Below are positions 51,514-59,812 of a DNA stretch of 64,000 nt, in pieces. Position 1 is the first letter of the stretch; each line of letters starts with the position of its first letter. The notes under the pieces are model-generated. The model saw nothing but the letters and a program-made list of their open reading frames with translations. It was not told where the DNA came from and made no database searches. Made by a program: the position numbers and the translations under genes. Source of the stretch: Candidatus Woesearchaeota archaeon (GTDB lineage: Archaea; Nanobdellota; Nanobdellia; Woesearchaeales; JAFGLG01); contig JAFGLG010000002.1 of assembly GCA_016928155.1 (NCBI GenBank), forward strand, positions 16,412-80,411. Reading direction: 5' to 3'.

Positions 51514-52386
51514 ATGATGTATTATGCAGAAGAGTTCAGGCAACTGATGTCAGGCATATATCGGCAAGAGGAACTTCAAAAGATAAAAGACGCCAGCATC
51601 TCAATATCTGGTGTGGGTGGATCAGCCGGCAGCTACCTCCTGGATATACTTGTTAGGAAAGGCTTCGAGACATTCAACCTTGCAGAACCTGACATCTATG
51701 ATCTTAGGAACCTTTCAAGACAGCTTTTCGCAAATACACAAACAATTGGAAGACCAAAACTGGACATCGCCGTTGAACACGCACTAAGAATAAACCCACA
51801 GTTGACAATAAACTGTTATGCGAGCGTAGATGCTGAGAATGCAGAAGATTTCACTAGAAGTTGCACAGTCATGGCGTATCAGGCAGAAGGATTCTCGGCC
51901 TGGGCACTGACCAGATACATGTGCTCAAGATATAAGATACCATTCGTCAATGTATCAAGAAAAAGGAAAGGAAACCTCCGTAGCGTCATCGCAACAACAG
52001 TGTTTGATTATCGAGATGGAGAACCATTCACGGCGGATGAGCTAGAGTTCGACTCATTCGGAATCCAAGGAGACCTTGCCAGAATTGTCAAAGAGATGTT
52101 CATACAAGGAAGAATCAGGCAGGATTTATTGGACGAGTGTGACAGAGTACATAATGAATTCAAGAAAAAAAGGAGATTCACAAACCTTGGAGATCTTTAC
52201 CCTGAGGTTGGTCCAATTACCGACCGATACCCTGATGATTATTTCAAGAGGTACTCTGACCCTGAAATATGCCTAATAGCGGGTGCCCTTGCAGCACGCA
52301 CCATAACCGATCTTGTTGTCAATAGAATCACAGAAGTCAGGGAACTGGACATATTCTCCAGAAAGTCCGCAGGACAGAAGCAATAA
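51514..52386 (+). CDS. E1/ThiF-like adenylating enzyme
   Basis: The 290-aa protein has the Rossmann ATP site SGVGGSAGSYLLDILVRKG (about 34-52) and the E1 arginine/asparagine/lysine set in YDLRNLSRQLFANTQTIGRPKLDIA. There is no CxxC zinc pair. E1-like enzymes adenylate the C-terminus of a protein or peptide (ThiS, MoaD, microcin C7 precursor); here a small peptide is a possible substrate. ATG 51514 follows AAGGTGA; the open frame starts 48 bases earlier. Confidence 0.88.
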   Translation: MMYYAEEFRQLMSGIYRQEELQKIKDASISISGVGGSAGSYLLDILVRKGFETFNLAEPDIYDLRNLSRQLFANTQTIGRPKLDIAVEHALRINPQLTINCYASVDAENAEDFTRSCTVMAYQAEGFSAWALTRYMCSRYKIPFVNVSRKRKGNLRSVIATTVFDYRDGEPFTADELEFDSFGIQGDLARIVKEMFIQGRIRQDLLDECDRVHNEFKKKRRFTNLGDLYPEVGPITDRYPDDYFKRYSDPEICLIAGALAARTITDLVVNRITEVRELDIFSRKSAGQKQ

Positions 52387-52417
52387 ATATTAAAACAAAA
52401 AAGGATATATCTCACTC

Positions 52418-52861
52418 ATGACTCAACAGATACAAGGCATTGCATATAGAAAGATAGGGGATAAACACCAATTCCTTCTCTTGAAAAGGATTCCTGAAAA
52501 AGGTGGTTTCTGGCAACCAATAAGCGGGAAAGTGGAACATAATGAAGGTCTGCAAGAAGCCCTCTTCAGGGAATTGATGGAAGAAGCTAACATACACAAA
52601 ATGGATATTCTAAGATTGGTACCTGATGTCCACAAATACAAGATATCCAGGCATTACCTAACAGATGAACCAATAGAGCCAATCACTGAGACAGTATTTG
52701 GTGTTGAGATAAAACCTGAGACAAAGATATCCATCCATGGTAACACTTCAAAAGAACATAGTCGATTCATCTGGGCTGAATTTGAAGATGCTGTCAAGAT
52801 GCTGAAATGGGAAGACAACATCAAAGCCATACATTTATTACTTAAGAAGATAAAGAATTAA
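52418..52861 (+). CDS. NUDIX hydrolase (147 aa)
   Basis: It has a NUDIX box SGKVEHNEGLQEALFRELMEEANI at about 36-58 (GX5EX7REUXEE form) preceded by FLLLKRIPEKGGFWQPI, as in dATP/dihydroneopterin-triphosphate hydrolases. It lies 31 bases after the E1-like gene on the same strand, and a TATA-like TAAATATTAAAAC lies in between, so it may be a separate transcript or the last gene of the cluster. It overlaps the convergent DUF655 gene by 4 bases. Confidence 0.82.
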   Translation: MTQQIQGIAYRKIGDKHQFLLLKRIPEKGGFWQPISGKVEHNEGLQEALFRELMEEANIHKMDILRLVPDVHKYKISRHYLTDEPIEPITETVFGVEIKPETKISIHGNTSKEHSRFIWAEFEDAVKMLKWEDNIKAIHLLLKKIKN

Positions 52862-53412
52862 ATCTCAACAAATATCCTGTGCTTCTCAGTGCCGTCAATC
52901 TCCTTGAGAATCCTCTTGATGATGGCCTTCTGCGGATCAGGCATGAGCTTGACACGCTTCTTCAGGTCGTCAAAAGACTCGAAAGGCTTCTCCTTGCGCT
53001 GCTCGATTATCTCCCACATGTGCTTCTTGCCGAGACCCGGCAACAGCTCAAGCTGATGCATCCTCGTGGTCAGAGGCCTTGCATTGTTGAAGAAATCCAC
53101 GAACATCTTCTCATTCTTGGTGACGATATCCTTGACCACAAAATCAAGCTCTGTCTTCCCTGTTCCGGTGAGGCGCGACATCGGCAGGCGCCCCATTATG
53201 TGATGGATCTGCTCCCTCTTGCCCTCTCCGATATAGACCTCCTCAAGAGGCTGGAGAAAAACATCCTTCTTGGGGACAAGCTCCAGAAGAGTGAAATGCT
53301 CTTTCCCGAGAGCCTGCGCAATAGCTGATTTCTTGTAGGTCGGCCTGTCATCAAAAGGATACCCATTAGGCAGGAAATCTAGAATTATCGCTTTTTCTTC
53401 CTTGATGCCCAT
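52858..53412 (-). CDS. DUF655-family protein
   Basis: This 184-aa protein starts KEEKAIILDFLPNGYPFDDRP and has a helix-hairpin-helix-like ELLPGLGKKHMWEIIEQRKEKPFESFDDLKKR. DUF655 proteins are archaea-specific, nucleic-acid-binding in appearance and placed after rpoF, exactly as here. The function is unknown, probably RNA- or DNA-related. Confidence 0.9.
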   Translation of the reverse strand: MGIKEEKAIILDFLPNGYPFDDRPTYKKSAIAQALGKEHFTLLELVPKKDVFLQPLEEVYIGEGKREQIHHIMGRLPMSRLTGTGKTELDFVVKDIVTKNEKMFVDFFNNARPLTTRMHQLELLPGLGKKHMWEIIEQRKEKPFESFDDLKKRVKLMPDPQKAIIKRILKEIDGTEKHRIFVEI

Positions 53413-53427
53413 GATCCCCCACCCTCT

Positions 53428-53856
53428 TTATTCAGACTCCGCTTGGTCAGGCTGCTCAGACTCTTCAGCCTGCACTTCATCCTTCTTCTCCTTCAGGCGC
53501 GTCCTGTAATCATCCATGAACTTCTTCGTGACATCGACAATCTTCTTGATATTATCATTCGTGACAGAAATAGGATAACCCTGAAGGATGGACTTGAGCT
53601 CGTCAACCGAGGTCGGCATCATGTCAATTATCTTCTTGATATGGAGCTCCTTCAGCCTCGGGATATTCAGGTCCTCGATGGCCTTAGAGATATCCTTCGC
53701 CTCCTTCTGCTTCAGAATCAGGAAAGTGTTGACATATTCCTCCACTTTCTGGGCCCTGGCATTCAGTTCAGTGTCCCTCTTCTTGATTGCCTTGATCTCT
53801 GACCTGACATCATTAAGGCTGAGCGGCGCCTCATTGATGATAGTTATTTTGGGCAT
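53428..53856 (-). CDS. rpoF: RNA polymerase subunit F (Rpb4)
   Basis: This 142-aa protein matches archaeal Rpo4/RpoF: an N-terminal strand segment (EAPLSLNDVRSEI), the HRDC-like helical core (VNTFLILKQKEAKDISKAIEDLNIPRLKELHIKKIIDMMPTSVDELKSIL), and an acidic C-terminal tail added. It forms the polymerase stalk with Rpo7. It lies in the conserved eL21-rpoF-DUF655 order and overlaps eL21 by 13 bases. Confidence 0.92.
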   Translation of the reverse strand: MPKITIINEAPLSLNDVRSEIKAIKKRDTELNARAQKVEEYVNTFLILKQKEAKDISKAIEDLNIPRLKELHIKKIIDMMPTSVDELKSILQGYPISVTNDNIKKIVDVTKKFMDDYRTRLKEKKDEVQAEESEQPDQAESE

Positions 53857-54161
53857 TTTTTCACCTCAGGACAATGTCTCTTAAGATGCACAGGGTGCAC
53901 AATCGTCTTCTTGAGCTTTGAACCCTGCCTATAAGAGACAATGTAACAGTCCCCTCTCATGCCTACTATCTTGCCGCTCTTGCCATGCAATTTCAGACTA
54001 TAAATCCCTTTGTGAACAGACGGCTCTGCCTTGAAAACAACGAGCTCATCCTCCTTGAACGACTGATAGTAATTCCTGATACTCATCTTGCCCTTCCTGG
54101 ATGAAGGCTTCATGAGCTTGTGCCTTGTCTTCCTTCTTGATCCACCGATTCTCTTGACCAT
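53844..54161 (-). CDS. rpl21e: 50S ribosomal protein eL21
   Basis: This 105-aa protein starts MVKRIGGSRRKTRHKLMKPSSRKGKMSIRNYYQSF and has the SH3-like VHKGIYSLKLHGKSGKIVGMRGDCYIV segment typical of eL21. ATG 54161 was chosen over an upstream in-frame ATG by family alignment. It is the first gene of the three-gene operon with rpoF and DUF655. Confidence 0.94.
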   Translation of the reverse strand: MVKRIGGSRRKTRHKLMKPSSRKGKMSIRNYYQSFKEDELVVFKAEPSVHKGIYSLKLHGKSGKIVGMRGDCYIVSYRQGSKLKKTIVHPVHLKRHCPEVKKCPK

Positions 54162-54405
54162 TATCCCACTCCTTATATTTATAATTATCAAAATCTTACT
54201 GAATCAGCTGAAAACCCATGTTATTTAAAAAGATTTTGCTTAATAACCAGAATATGCAATAAAGGCTCAGACTGCGAAAAAAAGAGGTATTAAGTATTGA
54301 GCAGTCAAGAAACCCAACGAAAGATTTATATATATGTAATTCAAAGGTTTTCCTGAGCTCTCTAAGGGGGAGATTACACTCGCTGATAAAAAGGAGGGGT
54401 TCTTG

Positions 54406-54822
54406 ATGCGATCAATGATAATGAAGATCAAAAAGAGTTTCGGGGGAAAAAGGTTTGACCCTGATGATGCAGAAGAAAGCTATGTTGAACTGACAACTGA
54501 CAGTGAATTAGGCGCAAAATCCAAAATCGTGGTGAGACCATTTGTTCTTGATGATTTCGCTTCACTGAAGCCAATACTCGATGTCCTGAGAGAAGGCTAC
54601 ACAATCGCCCTCATAAACATCAAACCGCTCAAGGACAAGGATCTTGTTGAACTGAAAAGAGCCATAAGCAAGCTCAAGAAGACAACAGATGCAATCGAAG
54701 GGGACATCGCAGGATTCGGAGATGATTGGATAGCAGTCGTGCCAAGCTTCGCGACAATCTTCAGGGAGAAGCCTTCCACAAAAGAGAAGGAAGCGCCTGA
54801 GGAGCTGGGAGAATTCGACTGA
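54406..54822 (+). CDS. sepF: Archaeal cell-division protein SepF
   Basis: The 138-aa protein has the SepF domain at about 50-115: KIVVRPFVLDDFASLKPILDVLREGYTIALINIKPLK...IEGDIAGFGDDWIAVVPS. The short N-terminal MRSMIMKIKKSFGGKRF could form the membrane-binding helix. SepF anchors FtsZ to the membrane. A TATA-like ATTTATATATATG lies upstream and AAAAAGGAGGGG before the start. Confidence 0.88.
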   Translation: MRSMIMKIKKSFGGKRFDPDDAEESYVELTTDSELGAKSKIVVRPFVLDDFASLKPILDVLREGYTIALINIKPLKDKDLVELKRAISKLKKTTDAIEGDIAGFGDDWIAVVPSFATIFREKPSTKEKEAPEELGEFD

Positions 54823-54838
54823 ACTGATTAATCTTATT

Positions 54839-55369
54839 TCAATTATTCAATTTTGTTTTCACTGCTTTTTCTGATATTATTGCACTGTTACCGGAGGGAT
54901 CCTCAAGGATTATCTTCAGCTTCTCCCTGCCCCACATCACATCCATCAGCTTCTTGACGAGATTCTTCGCTTTCCTGCGCTCCTCATCATCCTCTGCGTT
55001 ATCCCTCAGGCTCTCGGTCTGGACCTTTATCCTGTTTAGGATGCCCTCGATGTTCGTGACATATCCATTGGAGGCTGTGCCGGGAGTGATGGTGGCTACA
55101 TGAGGTATCTTGATGGTAGCCTGCGAAGACTTGACGACACGGATCTTCATGTCCTCCTCACAATCCACTTCAATTGTGAATCTCACAGGCTCGTTCTGCT
55201 CAGCAGACTCTACATCAGCCATGTGATAATTGCACGAAGAGCAGCTCATGGAAAATATGTAGACCTTGCCGAAATAGGGTATCTCGCGCTCTGCCTCAGT
55301 CAATGTGAGGGTGTCCTTGTTGCACATAGAACATTTCTGGTTTTCCAGGACGCTGATTTCATCTGCCAT
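54839..55369 (-). CDS. ZPR1-family zinc-finger protein
   Basis: This 176-aa protein has one ZPR1 unit: a zinc finger CSMC...CSSC (14-47, with EREIPYFGKVYIFSMSC) followed by the alpha/beta domain SSQATIKIPHVATITPG. Eukaryotic ZPR1 proteins bind EF-1A; archaeal homologues have one unit. It is monocistronic and convergent with sepF. Confidence 0.9.
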   Translation of the reverse strand: MADEISVLENQKCSMCNKDTLTLTEAEREIPYFGKVYIFSMSCSSCNYHMADVESAEQNEPVRFTIEVDCEEDMKIRVVKSSQATIKIPHVATITPGTASNGYVTNIEGILNRIKVQTESLRDNAEDDEERRKAKNLVKKLMDVMWGREKLKIILEDPSGNSAIISEKAVKTKLNN

Positions 55370-55451
55370 GCATCAAGAAATAAAAAACTGGTTTAAATAA
55401 CTTTTGATTCAAGCAAAACAAATAAAAAAGATAGCAGATTGATGAAACAAG

Positions 55452-55874
55452 ATGGAAGCACTTGAGAAGAAAATCAAAAAAGAAGAGGCCAAATCAGAAA
55501 ACCTCGCTGACCCGAAGCAGACAGAGATACAGCAGGAGATCATGAATGTCAAAGAAGAGATCGGGACCAATGAGAAGACACCTGAACCCCAACAGGCAAT
55601 GACAAAGAAGTACCTGGATAATCCGCAAGAGCCAGAATACAAGGAGACCCTGAACACAGGAGACGCACTTCCTGAAGTCCATTACCCTGAAGGGAATGAA
55701 TCAGCATACAGACAGATAATGAGCTTCCTTGACCCAAGAAGAAGACTAAAAGATATCACACAGGCATTCAAGAAAGAGGACCATCTTGCTGCCTATGAAG
55801 AGAAGATAGACAAGAAAGTCAAGGAAAGCGAAGATAAGGAATACAAAAAGATAAAGAAAGGATCAGAGTCCTGA
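55452..55874 (+). CDS. Highly charged hypothetical protein (140 aa)
   Basis: It is rich in Lys, Glu, Gln and Asp with low complexity and likely coiled or disordered regions ([22 protein letters not shown]). The pattern [21 protein letters not shown] near residue 96 is the only compact part. No family is recognised. It overlaps the convergent metK gene by 12 bases. Confidence 0.55.
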   Translation: MEALEKKIKKEEAKSENLADPKQTEIQQEIMNVKEEIGTNEKTPEPQQAMTKKYLDNPQEPEYKETLNTGDALPEVHYPEGNESAYRQIMSFLDPRRRLKDITQAFKKEDHLAAYEEKIDKKVKESEDKEYKKIKKGSES

Positions 55875-57023
55875 ATCCTTTCTCAAAGCAGCAGCCTTGT
55901 CTGTCTTCTCCCAGGTGAAATCAGGATCAGACCTGCCGAAATGACCATAAGCTGCAGTCTTCCTGTAGATAGGGCGCTTAAGCTTCAGATGGGCAATCAT
56001 ATCTGCCGGCTTGAGCGGGAAGTGCTTGCGTATCAGCTTCTCGATCTGCATCTCTGGGATCTTATTGGTCCCATAGCAGAGCACATTGACTGATGTAGGC
56101 TCAGCGATGCCGATGCAATAAGAGAGCTGGACCTCTGCCTCATCAGCGATGCCTGCAGCGACAATGTTCTTCGCTATGTATCTTGCCATGTAAGCGCCTG
56201 ACCTGTCTACCTTGCTGGGATCCTTGCCGGAGAAACAGCCCCCTCCATGCGTGCCGACTCCACCATAAGTGTCCACGATTATCTTCCTGCCTGTAAGACC
56301 AGTATCGCCATGCGGGCCGCCGATGACAAACTTACCGGTGCCATTGATGAATATCTTTGTCTTACTGTCAAGATATCTGCCGCAGACCTTCTTTATGACC
56401 TTGTCATAAACCTCTTTCCTCAATCTGCTTACAGACACATCAGGATGATGCTGGGCTGCGATCACAACTGCATCGACCCTGACAGGGACATTATCATGAT
56501 ACTCCACAGTGACCTGAGACTTGCCATCAGGCCTGAGATAAGGCAATATCCTCTTCTTCCTGACCTCAGCAAGCCTCCTGGTGAGGCCATGAGCCAATGC
56601 AATAGGAAGAGGCATGAGACTCTTGGTCTCCTTGCAGGCAAATCCGAACATCATGCCCTGATCGCCGGCACCCTGCTCCTTCTTCTTCTTTGCATCAACG
56701 CCCTGGGCAATGTCAGAGCTCTGCTCATGTATAGCAGAAAGGACTCCCGCGTTCTCAGCACCGATGCCGAAAGCAGGATCAGTATATCCTATCTCTCTCA
56801 AAGTCTTTCTTACAACAGTCTGGACATCGACATAGCCCTTGGTCCTGACTTCACCGCCGACAACAACAAGCCCTGTGGTGGTGAAACACTCGACAGCAAC
56901 CCTTGAATCAGGATCCTGCCTGAAAAGCTCGTCAAGGACAGCATCTGATATCTGGTCAGCCACCTTATCAGGGTGACCCTCGGTCACACTCTCAGATGTA
57001 AAGAAATGAATTCGTTTTACCAT
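55863..57023 (-). CDS. metK: S-adenosylmethionine synthetase, bacterial/eukaryal type
   Basis: This 386-aa protein has [22 protein letters not shown] (7-28), [12 protein letters not shown] and [21 protein letters not shown], all diagnostic of the bacterial/eukaryal MetK rather than the divergent archaeal MAT. It makes SAM, the cofactor of the radical SAM pair. ATG 57023 was chosen by family start. The TATA box lies near 57065-57078 on the minus strand, with a palindrome behind it. Probably acquired from bacteria. Confidence 0.94.
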   Translation of the reverse strand: MVKRIHFFTSESVTEGHPDKVADQISDAVLDELFRQDPDSRVAVECFTTTGLVVVGGEVRTKGYVDVQTVVRKTLREIGYTDPAFGIGAENAGVLSAIHEQSSDIAQGVDAKKKKEQGAGDQGMMFGFACKETKSLMPLPIALAHGLTRRLAEVRKKRILPYLRPDGKSQVTVEYHDNVPVRVDAVVIAAQHHPDVSVSRLRKEVYDKVIKKVCGRYLDSKTKIFINGTGKFVIGGPHGDTGLTGRKIIVDTYGGVGTHGGGCFSGKDPSKVDRSGAYMARYIAKNIVAAGIADEAEVQLSYCIGIAEPTSVNVLCYGTNKIPEMQIEKLIRKHFPLKPADMIAHLKLKRPIYRKTAAYGHFGRSDPDFTWEKTDKAAALRKDSGL

Positions 57024-57088
57024 ATTTCGCGGCCTCCATTGCTTTTTCATATTGAAGAAACTTCCTTTTTAAATAAATATCTGGTTTT

Positions 57089-57102
57089 GAGTATATATAC
57101 TC
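57089..57102. promoter_or_regulatory. Palindrome upstream of the metK promoter
   Basis: GAGTATATATACTC is a perfect 14-bp palindrome about 12 bases upstream of the metK TATA box, a position suited to a transcription factor. It could also be a chance AT-rich match. Confidence 0.35.
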
Positions 57103-57210
57103 TGCTAATTTCATGCCTTTTGAACAAGAATATTCTTTTCTGAGATCAATATCAAATTTATCCATATCATGTCAAGATAAACTACACAATAAAAAACCAC
57201 GTTCGGGGAA

Positions 57211-57918
57211 TCAGGAAATGTTCCGGACCTTTCCAAAATCATAGACCTTGTCCTCAACAACGAAGACCCTGAAATCACCAAGACGCTGACTGAGGAAAGG
57301 ACTCAACAGCTTCTCCTTCAGGATGTCAGTGCCCTCAACAAAAAGATTCATTGATGGCAGAACGATCAAATTCTTTCTCCTGAATTTTCCCAGAAGAAAG
57401 CACTTGAACTTCTCCTGCCTGGCGCCATCCTCCAGTGTTATTGCAGGATGCTCGTGGCCGATGATAATAATCTCGGCTTTCTTGAAATCTGAATCTTCTG
57501 GAATCTTGTGGCCGTGGCAGATGTAGATGTCTTCAATCATCATGTAATCCTTGACATCGACATCGCGCTTCTTCGCTATCGGACCAAGGATCTTATCATG
57601 ATTGCCTCTTATGAGGATGAGCTTTGATGACTTTGTGATGAGGTCGATTATCTTCAGCGTATCACGCCATTCCTGGTCAGAGATCTCACCGAACTCATGC
57701 TTGATATCGCCGTTGATGACCACAGTCTTTGGATCAGCCTGCTTCATGATCTTCTGCAACCTGTCAAGAAGCTGATTGAATGAGAATCTAGGAACAAGGA
57801 TACCCTGCTTGTTCAGGGCCTCTTCATATCCTATGTGCAGATCCCCGATAATCAAAGTCTTGCGGCTCTTGACAAGAAGGCCGAGGTCGATGAGCTCCAA
57901 ACCAGGTTGTATCTCCAT
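57211..57918 (-). CDS. Metallophosphoesterase (Lhr/MJ-type archaeal ICC-like)
   Basis: This 235-aa protein has the dimetal motifs GDLHIGYE (about 25), NGDIKHEF, RGNHD, HGHKIP and GHEHPA. This is the archaeal/bacterial ligase-associated phosphoesterase-like group, which acts on nucleic acids or nucleotides. Its 5' end faces the nested hairpin element and eL35a. Substrate not defined. Confidence 0.85.
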   Translation of the reverse strand: MEIQPGLELIDLGLLVKSRKTLIIGDLHIGYEEALNKQGILVPRFSFNQLLDRLQKIMKQADPKTVVINGDIKHEFGEISDQEWRDTLKIIDLITKSSKLILIRGNHDKILGPIAKKRDVDVKDYMMIEDIYICHGHKIPEDSDFKKAEIIIIGHEHPAITLEDGARQEKFKCFLLGKFRRKNLIVLPSMNLFVEGTDILKEKLLSPFLSQRLGDFRVFVVEDKVYDFGKVRNIS

Positions 57919-57996
57919 ATAAAGGCCTAATCCTTGATCATTTAAAAATATTTCAGGGTGTTCGCCAAATCATGTGCCAAGCCTGTCCGGGTGCTT

Positions 57997-58069
57997 GAAA
58001 AATCCAAAGGAGAAGGCCAAATCCGCCTTGCGGATTTGGATCTGACAGGATTTGATCTTTGGATTTTTC
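57997..58069. repeat. Nested hairpin element, copy A (73 nt)
   Basis: The outer arms GAAAAATCCAAAG and CTTTGGATTTTTC pair over 13 bp. Inside is a perfect 10-bp hairpin CCAAATCCGC-CTT-GCGGATTTGG (58017-58039). It has the same length and inner offset (20 bases) as the copy at 15866-15938; differences fall as paired changes in five stem positions. It lies in the divergent spacer between the phosphoesterase and eL35a, so it is not simply a terminator. Confidence 0.7.
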
Positions 58070-58161
58070 CCTGAATCAGACATAGCAGGGCAATGGAGCA
58101 TCAGGACAAGTACAAATTCCTATCAGTTAAATATTTAAATAGGTCAAAATTTCGAGGCAGC

Positions 58162-58419
58162 ATGAAAGGGATAATCAACAATTTCAGGATGCATAGGCAC
58201 ACGCAGTACAAGAACCACATGATAATAGTGGTCAAAAATGTCGATAATAGGGAAAAGGCGACCAAATTAGTCGGCAAATCAGTAACATGGAAGAGTCCTG
58301 CTGGCAAAGAGATAAAAGGAGAGATAAAATCAGCACATGGCAACAAAGGAGCTCTTAGAGCCATTTTTGAAAAAGGCATGCCTGGTCAAAGTGTACATAA
58401 AGAAGTAGAGATAAAATAA
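58162..58419 (+). CDS. rpl35ae: 50S ribosomal protein eL33 (L35Ae)
   Basis: This 85-aa protein starts MKGIINNFRMHRHTQYKNHMIIVV and has the L35Ae core GKSVTWKSPAGKEIKGEI...HGNKGALRAIFEKGMPGQSV. ATG 58162 was chosen because the TATA box ATATTTAAATAGG (58132-58144) lies between the upstream in-frame ATG and this one. It is a large-subunit protein. Confidence 0.92.
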   Translation: MKGIINNFRMHRHTQYKNHMIIVVKNVDNREKATKLVGKSVTWKSPAGKEIKGEIKSAHGNKGALRAIFEKGMPGQSVHKEVEIK

Positions 58420-58422
58420 AAA

Positions 58423-58890
58423 TTAAAGAGATTCTGATTTTTCTGTACCAATAAGACGCTGAACCATTTCTTCAATCCACTTGTTGATTACCTCTTCTCT
58501 ATGTTCATTACTCAATTCAAGATCAGCGAGTTCACTTTTGTTTAATCCAAGTTTTGCCATTAGCATATTATCAGCGTGAATCCTCAACATTACTTGCTTT
58601 AAAGAAACAATCTGCACAGATATTATTCTAATTGTATTATATAAATTATGCATCACTGCTTCCACTAGTTCATCCTCGTGTTTCATACTTTTCTTAATTT
58701 TATTCAATTTACCTTTTCTAATCAGAACAGGAAGACTATGTTCTTCTTCAGCGGCATCATGAACTTCCTTGTACACTTGTTTAATATTTGAGATAGCTTC
58801 ATATCGAGTGACAATTGCGGGTTCAACATGGTTTTTAACAGCATCAATTAAAGCACCGGCATGACCCCATGATTTCATTATTCCCATCAT
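58423..58890 (-). CDS. Hypothetical helical protein (155 aa)
   Basis: It is all-helical and charged, with no membrane segment or known motif (VEPAIVTRYEAISNIKQVYKEVHDAAEEEHS...). The gene is AT-richer than its neighbours. Convergent with eL35a after 3 bases. The MMGIMK start has two possible ATGs. No function can be proposed. Confidence 0.55.
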   Translation of the reverse strand: MMGIMKSWGHAGALIDAVKNHVEPAIVTRYEAISNIKQVYKEVHDAAEEEHSLPVLIRKGKLNKIKKSMKHEDELVEAVMHNLYNTIRIISVQIVSLKQVMLRIHADNMLMAKLGLNKSELADLELSNEHREEVINKWIEEMVQRLIGTEKSESL

Positions 58891-58943
58891 ATCACCTTTT
58901 GATCATTAATGAAATATCAAATAAGCATATTTTATAAAAAAGT

Positions 58944-59066
58944 TTATGGCAACCCAATAGGGATGATTCCCTTAGCCATCAGATAAATCAGAACAGCGCC
59001 GATGATGAAACCAAACACCAGACCTTTCATAAGATCAGCCGGACTTGTGATGAAACCCTTATCCAT
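58944..59066 (-). CDS. Small single-helix membrane protein (40 aa)
   Basis: The ORF starts MDKGFITSPADLMKGLVFG and forms one membrane helix (VFGFIIGAVLIYLMA). It has a GGTGAT ribosome site 5 bases upstream of ATG. It lies between two minus-strand hypothetical genes and near a set of membrane proteins. Too short for certainty, but composition and ribosome site support it. Confidence 0.5.
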   Translation of the reverse strand: MDKGFITSPADLMKGLVFGFIIGAVLIYLMAKGIIPIGLP

Positions 59067-59142
59067 AATATCACCTTTTTTTGTTGATAATGATTATAAC
59101 TGATTTATAAGAGCTGAGTATATAAATTTAACTATATCCGGA

Positions 59143-59694
59143 CTATTTCTTTGCCGGAATGAACCCTCTTCTCTCAAGCAAAAGCTTGGAGTGGCTCTTG
59201 AGATTGTTCCGGATGTTCTCGACTGAAGCTGAAAAGGCCTTGTTGAGATCAGATATCCTCTGGACCTGGGCAAGCTTCTGCTGATATTCCAGCACAGCCT
59301 TCTGGACATTCTTCGGATTGGCAGGCATCGCTGGCTTATATCCGGAGATGATCTTGTTGTTGAGACTGATGAGGGTGCTGTATCTGCTTGCTAGACCAGA
59401 ATATAATGCAGCTGCGCCGCTCATCACAGAAGGGAAAACTGCTTCGAGATTCTTCATTATCACGACAGAATCCTTCTGAGAATTCAGGAAATCAGCAAGG
59501 TCCTTATCTGAAACATTTGATTTGCCGGCAATAGAGTCTAGCTTTTGTATCTGGCTCTCAAGCTGGAAAAGACTGCCCCTTGCTTTTGTGACATCAATCT
59601 GGAGGGCGCGCAAGGTATCATGGGATGTTGTCATCTTCGCCCTGCTCTTAAACTTTATCGCAGTTATCTTCCTGAAAATATCGAAAAAACCCAT
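59143..59694 (-). CDS. Coiled-coil hypothetical protein (183 aa)
   Basis: From ATG 59694 (AGGTGAATGC before it) it begins MGFFDIFRKITAIKFKSRAK, a possible amphipathic membrane-binding helix, and then runs as coiled coil (ALQIDVTKARGSLFQLESQIQKLDSIAG). It is divergent from the large membrane protein at 59813 and may belong with it. No family is recognised. Confidence 0.6.
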   Translation of the reverse strand: MGFFDIFRKITAIKFKSRAKMTTSHDTLRALQIDVTKARGSLFQLESQIQKLDSIAGKSNVSDKDLADFLNSQKDSVVIMKNLEAVFPSVMSGAAALYSGLASRYSTLISLNNKIISGYKPAMPANPKNVQKAVLEYQQKLAQVQRISDLNKAFSASVENIRNNLKSHSKLLLERRGFIPAKK

Positions 59695-59812
59695 GCTTGC
59701 ATTCACCTCTTGGATGTTTTCAGACAAAATCCCTTTATAAAATTTTCCAATATAGAAAAGTATATAAATAATATTGATATTTTTAAAGCCCATAGGCGCT
59801 TATGGTGAATAT

